Assembly: GCA_035515515.1 (NCBI GenBank)
Contig: DATJBC010000194.1
Coordinates: forward strand, 1-7,387
DNA: 7,387 bases
Reading direction: 5' to 3'
Source: DATJBC01 sp035515515
Lineage (GTDB): Bacteria; Actinomycetota; Acidimicrobiia; Acidimicrobiales; UBA8190
Positions within the stretch are counted from its first letter, which is position 1. Each line of letters starts with the position of its first letter. Position numbers and translations under genes: made by a program. The notes under the pieces were generated by a model that was not told where the DNA came from, did no database searches, and saw nothing but the letters and a program-made list of their open reading frames with translations. Positions 4,681-7,387 of this stretch are shown here, one piece after another.

Positions 4681-5670
4681 CCCGCCGTCCTCGGTGGCGC
4701 TGTGGGGCTCGGTCTCCTCGGGCCCGGCAGGGGTGGGCGCGCCGCCCCCGGGGGCAGTTGTGACCACGCCGGCGGCGCGGTGGCGCCCGAGCAGGCCGCG
4801 CCGGCCGGCCAGGCGGGCCCGCTCGGCCCGCTCGGCCCGTTCGAGGTGCCGCTCGACCTCCGCCCAGGTGAGGGGCTCGCCGTCCTCGCCGGTCTCCTCG
4901 GCGCGCTGGGCCCGCGCCAGGGCCCGCCACGCGGCGGTCCACAGCACGGGCAGCGTGCCCACCTTGGCCACCACCCCCGCCGTCTGCTGGTCGACGAGGC
5001 GCGACATCCCGAGCGCGTCGTGCACGCCGGCGAAGGCGCCGTAGAAGGGCCGGTGGGCGAAGACGTAGATGACCGCCAAGAAGGTGGGCACGATCGACTG
5101 CACGAAGAGGTAGACGGCCACGCCGAGGGGCGCGTTGCGGTGCACGCCGGGGATGTTGTGCATGGCGGGGCCCCACAGCACCGCCCCCGCGACGAGCAGC
5201 GCGCCGTCGGTGAGCGCCCGCCAGCCCGCCGAGGAGGCCTGGGCGGCCACCGCCGGGGGGAGCAGGGTCCCGAGGGCCACCAGGCTGAAGACCACCACCG
5301 CCACCACGGGCCGGGTGATCGCGTCCAGCGCGACGTCGACGGCCGCCGGACGGGTGAGGCCGGCCGCCAGGGCGCTGGGCAGCGAGGCCAAGAGCAGGGG
5401 CGCCGCCGCCAGCGTCAGCACCAGGCGCTGCACCACCAGGGCGGTGAGCGACCAGTGGGCGGCCAGGTCGGCGAGCGGCCACGTGCCCGCCAGCGCCACG
5501 AAGGCCATCCCCGCGGCGAAGGCGCAGCACTGGCGGCGGGTGGGCCGTCCGGCCGCCCCGGCCGCGCGCGCCGCGCGGCGCACGCCGAGGACGTAGAGGA
5601 CCACCATCGCGCCCAGCGCGAGCCACGCCCCGGCGTGGGGGTGGAACACCCACGGGCCCGGCGTGCTCAT
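4666..5670 (-). CDS. ctaG: CtaG-family cytochrome c oxidase assembly protein
   Basis: Multi-pass membrane protein of 334 residues in the caa3-type CtaG family, linked to copper delivery and assembly of heme-copper oxidase. Hydrophobic segments lie near 13-31, 48-66, 77-97, 121-143, 155-170, 184-205 and 228-252. The best family evidence is NIPGVHRNAPLG then VYLFVQSIVPTFLAV (187-201), VFAHRPFYGAF, and DQQTAGVVAKVG (227-238), which match actinobacterial CtaG. LTWAEVERHLERAERAERARL (267-287) is a typical cytosolic tail with coiled-coil character, followed by a Pro/Gly/Thr/Glu-rich end. Oddity: where many CtaG proteins have a His-rich HMVQH in the third segment, this one reads LVVQR (78-82), so that part of the proposed copper site looks changed; His72 is nearby. 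The ATG has no clear ribosome binding site. It ends tail to tail with the lipoprotein gene and is divergent from pafB across 84 bases. Confidence 0.82.
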   Translation of the reverse strand: MSTPGPWVFHPHAGAWLALGAMVVLYVLGVRRAARAAGAAGRPTRRQCCAFAAGMAFVALAGTWPLADLAAHWSLTALVVQRLVLTLAAAPLLLASLPSALAAGLTRPAAVDVALDAITRPVVAVVVFSLVALGTLLPPAVAAQASSAGWRALTDGALLVAGAVLWGPAMHNIPGVHRNAPLGVAVYLFVQSIVPTFLAVIYVFAHRPFYGAFAGVHDALGMSRLVDQQTAGVVAKVGTLPVLWTAAWRALARAQRAEETGEDGEPLTWAEVERHLERAERAERARLAGRRGLLGRHRAAGVVTTAPGGGAPTPAGPEETEPHSATEDGGSGVP

Positions 5671-5754
5671 GGCGGGCGCACCAGCGCGCCACCCCGCCGG
5701 AGCTCGGGCTCGCCGGGCGGGGGGCCCGCGCGCCGGGGCCTACGCTCTGGCCCC
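5671..5754. other. Divergent 84-base gap between ctaG and pafB
   Basis: Almost pure GC with neither gene showing a clear ribosome binding site. It holds a 5-bp inverted repeat, GGCGC/GCGCC (5675-5679 with 5686-5690), next to the ctaG start. The only promoter-like sequence I see is the TACGCT box before pafB. I see no -10-like box for ctaG. Confidence 0.4.
5741..5746 (+). promoter_or_regulatory. Candidate -10 box giving a leaderless pafB transcript
   Basis: TACGCT fits the actinobacterial TANNNT -10 pattern and ends eight bases before the pafB ATG, so transcription would start at or next to the A of ATG. The absence of any ribosome binding site fits a leaderless mRNA, which is common in actinobacteria. 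No -35 match is visible. Confidence 0.45.
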
Positions 5755-6693
5755 ATGGTGGATCGCCTCGAGCGCCTCACGGACCTCGTGATGGTGCTGT
5801 TGCGCGACCAGCGGCCCAAGTCGCTGCGCGAGATCGCCTCGGAGGTGCCCGGCTACCCCGCGCACGAAGGCGAGGCGCGCCGACAGGCCTTCGAGCGTGA
5901 CAAGCGGACGCTGCGCGACGGCGGGATCGAGGTGCGCGCCGTGCCCATCGACGGGCCCGAGCAGGTGGGCTACGTGATCAAGCCGGAGGACTACTACCTG
6001 CCCGACCTCGACCTGACCCCCGACGAGCAAGCGGCGTTGAACCTGGCGGTAGCCGGGGTCCACCTCGGCGATCCTAGTGGTCGGGATGCGCTGTGGCGCC
6101 TGGGACTCCCGGCTTCGGCCGGGGCCCGGCCGGTGGCCGAGTTGCCGGCGTTGCCGGCGTTGCCGGCCTTGCACGCCGCGCTGCGCGCCCGGGCCACGGT
6201 GGGCTTCGACTACCGCGGCGAGCGCCGCCGGGTGGACCCGGCCCTGCTGCACTTCGACGGGGGCTTCTGGTACCTCGTGGGCCACGACCTCGACCGCGGG
6301 GCGCCCCGCACCTTCCGTGTGGACCGCATGGAGGGCGATGTGTCGGCCGGCGATCCCGGCTCGGCCCGCCTGCCCGAGGGCTTCGACCCGCACGCCGCCC
6401 TCCCCGACGCGCCCTGGCGCATCGGGGAGGGCGCGCCGGTCACCGTCGAGGTGCACGTGGACGCCACGGTGGCCGCCCTGGTGGTGGACGAGGTGGGGGA
6501 GCAGTCGGTGGCGCGCCGCCACCCCGACGGGTCGGCGGTGCTCGCCATGGAGGTGACCAACACGGCCGCCCTGCGCATCTGGCTGCTCGAGCTGGGCGAC
6601 CACGCCGAGGTGCTCGCCCCCCCCGCCGTGCGCGCCGACATGGTGGCCTGGCTCGAGGCCCTGGCCCGCCCTCCGGCCCGGTCCGGGTCGTGA
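5755..6693 (+). CDS. pafB: PafB-type WYL-domain transcriptional regulator (DNA-damage response)
   Basis: A 312-residue regulator with an N-terminal winged-helix DNA-binding domain (about 1-78) and a WYL domain (about 138-200), then a C-terminal WCX-like region (about 228-305). PafB traits are DRLERLTDLVMVLL, the GYPAHEGEARRQAFERDKRT segment (33-52), LRDGGIEV, VGYVIKPEDYYLP and DLDLTPDEQAAL. The WYL signature is FWYLVGHD (171-178), with FRVDRM (187-192) after it. In mycobacteria PafB pairs with PafC and activates LexA-independent DNA-repair genes, sensing single-stranded DNA through the WYL domains. The same role here is inferred from family and gene order. The start is the first ATG matching PafB's usual N-terminus, preceded by a TACGCT box. 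The linker before the WYL domain carries an LPA triplet repeat. The stop overlaps the pafC start in GTGA. pafA, the usual upstream neighbour, is absent; ctaG lies there instead. Confidence 0.87.
   Translation: MVDRLERLTDLVMVLLRDQRPKSLREIASEVPGYPAHEGEARRQAFERDKRTLRDGGIEVRAVPIDGPEQVGYVIKPEDYYLPDLDLTPDEQAALNLAVAGVHLGDPSGRDALWRLGLPASAGARPVAELPALPALPALHAALRARATVGFDYRGERRRVDPALLHFDGGFWYLVGHDLDRGAPRTFRVDRMEGDVSAGDPGSARLPEGFDPHAALPDAPWRIGEGAPVTVEVHVDATVAALVVDEVGEQSVARRHPDGSAVLAMEVTNTAALRIWLLELGDHAEVLAPPAVRADMVAWLEALARPPARSGS
6142..6168 (+). repeat. Three tandem 9-bp units in the pafB linker
   Basis: TTGCCGGCG occurs twice and TTGCCGGCC once, back to back and in frame, encoding Leu-Pro-Ala three times (residues 130-138). 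This lies between the DNA-binding half and the WYL domain. The unit probably expanded by replication slippage. Confidence 0.75.
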
Positions 6694-7387
6694 CCGCCAC
6701 CCGGGTCGACGCCGGCGCCCGCCTGCTGCGGCTGCTGGCCGTGCTCACCTGGCTGGCGCGCCGCGGGCGGGCCCCGGTGGCCGAGCTCTCCGAGCGCTTC
6801 GGCCTCGCCCCCGACGAGCTCATCGCCGACCTCGAGCTCGCCGCGTGCTGCGGCGTGCCCCCCTACACGCCGGACCAGCTGATGGAGATCATCGTGGACG
6901 ACCACGAGGTCGTGGCCGACCTGGGCGCCGAGCTGGCCCGGCCCCGCCGGCTCACGGCGGCCGAGGGGTTCGCCCTGGCCGCCTCGGCGCGCGCCATCGC
7001 CGCGGTGCCGGGCACCGACCCCGACGGCGCCCTGCAGCGGGCGCTGGCCAAGCTCGAGTCCGCGCTGGGCGGGCGCGGCCTGCTGGGCGTGGAGCTGCGC
7101 GAACCGGCCCAGCTGGCTGTGATCAAGGAGGCGGCGGAAGAGGGCCACCAGCTCGAGCTGCACTACTACTCGGCGTCGAGCGACCGGGAGTCCACGCGCA
7201 CCGTCGACCCCGTGGCGGTGCGCGTGATCGAGGGGCGCTGGTACCTCGACGGCTACTGCCACAACGCCCAGGGCATGCGGCGGTTCCGCGTCGACCGCGT
7301 GTCGCGGGCTCGCCGCACCGGCCGTCCCGCCGCCGCCCACGACGAGGCGGGCGACCACGAGCCCGCCGGCGACGCCTTCGTGCCCGG
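6690..7387 (+). CDS. pafC: PafC-type WYL-domain regulator, partial (runs off right edge)
   Basis: The first 232 residues are in the window; the C-terminal region is cut off. It has an N-terminal winged-helix domain (about 8-75: ARLLRLLAVLTWLARRG, VAELSERFGLAPDELIADLE, AACCGVPPYTPDQLMEI), matching PafC, whose usual CGLPGYSPGDLI corresponds to CGVPPYTPDQLM here. A helical linker follows (LTAAEGFALAASARAIAAVPG, 88-107). The WYL domain spans about 142-205, with signature RWYLDGYC (183-190) and RRFRVDRV (197-204). PafC forms the heterodimer with PafB. GTG at 6690 overlaps the pafB stop by four bases; there is no good ribosome binding site of its own, so translation probably depends on pafB coupling and gives matched amounts of the two partners. 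In mycobacteria tatA and tatC follow; that region is outside this window. Confidence 0.87.
   Translation, partial: MTATRVDAGARLLRLLAVLTWLARRGRAPVAELSERFGLAPDELIADLELAACCGVPPYTPDQLMEIIVDDHEVVADLGAELARPRRLTAAEGFALAASARAIAAVPGTDPDGALQRALAKLESALGGRGLLGVELREPAQLAVIKEAAEEGHQLELHYYSASSDRESTRTVDPVAVRVIEGRWYLDGYCHNAQGMRRFRVDRVSRARRTGRPAAAHDEAGDHEPAGDAFVP

Noticed and set aside
5755..7387. WYL pair as a phage-defence regulator (CapW/BrxR-like)
   Set aside because: The N-terminal and linker motifs and the two-gene GTGA arrangement match PafB and PafC closely, and no defence genes are visible nearby.
1..7387. CRISPR array, tRNA or rRNA genes, insertion sequence ends, integrase or toxin-antitoxin pair
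   Set aside because: Read through on both strands, no regularly spaced repeats, tRNA-like cloverleaf with conserved loops, transposase motifs or small gene pairs were seen.

Overview
The window is very GC-rich DNA with dense, mostly gap-free coding. Its gene content points to an actinobacterium: a pafB-pafC pair of WYL regulators, an actinobacterial-type CtaG with a long hydrophilic tail, GTG starts, and GTGA stop/start overlaps. The protein style suggests class Acidimicrobiia or a relative. That placement is a judgement from memory of similar proteins, not a search result.

Layout. Positions 1-309 (minus) hold the first 103 codons of a membrane protein that runs off the left edge; it may be an FtsH-like membrane AAA protein. 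Its 216-base upstream gap holds a candidate promoter and a leader that can form competing hairpins around the ribosome binding site. Positions 526-1962 (minus) encode a biotin-dependent carboxyltransferase of the acetyl/propionyl-CoA carboxylase beta type, with a diverged and short N-terminal half. Across a short GC-rich divergent gap, 2049-4680 (plus) is a tightly coupled three-gene operon: a zinc-dependent medium-chain dehydrogenase, a multi-pass membrane protein of the lysylphosphatidylglycerol-synthase transmembrane (YbhN/UPF0104) family, and a small predicted lipoprotein of unknown role. The operon meets a convergent ctaG-type cytochrome oxidase assembly gene (4666-5670, minus) tail to tail, with a 15-base overlap. 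Positions 5755-7387 (plus) carry pafB and the first 232 codons of pafC, again joined by a GTGA overlap.

How the genes work together. PafB and PafC form the heterodimeric activator of the LexA-independent DNA-damage response in mycobacteria, and the same role is likely here. They are not next to pafA in this window. The dehydrogenase, membrane protein and lipoprotein are probably co-translated, but their substrate is not visible. The carboxyltransferase would need a biotin carboxylase and biotin carrier encoded elsewhere.

I saw no tRNA, rRNA, CRISPR array, insertion sequence or phage gene, and no stretch of 300 bases or more without a gene. The window looks like ordinary chromosomal backbone. 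The least expected signal is the possible translational switch in the leader at 317-357.
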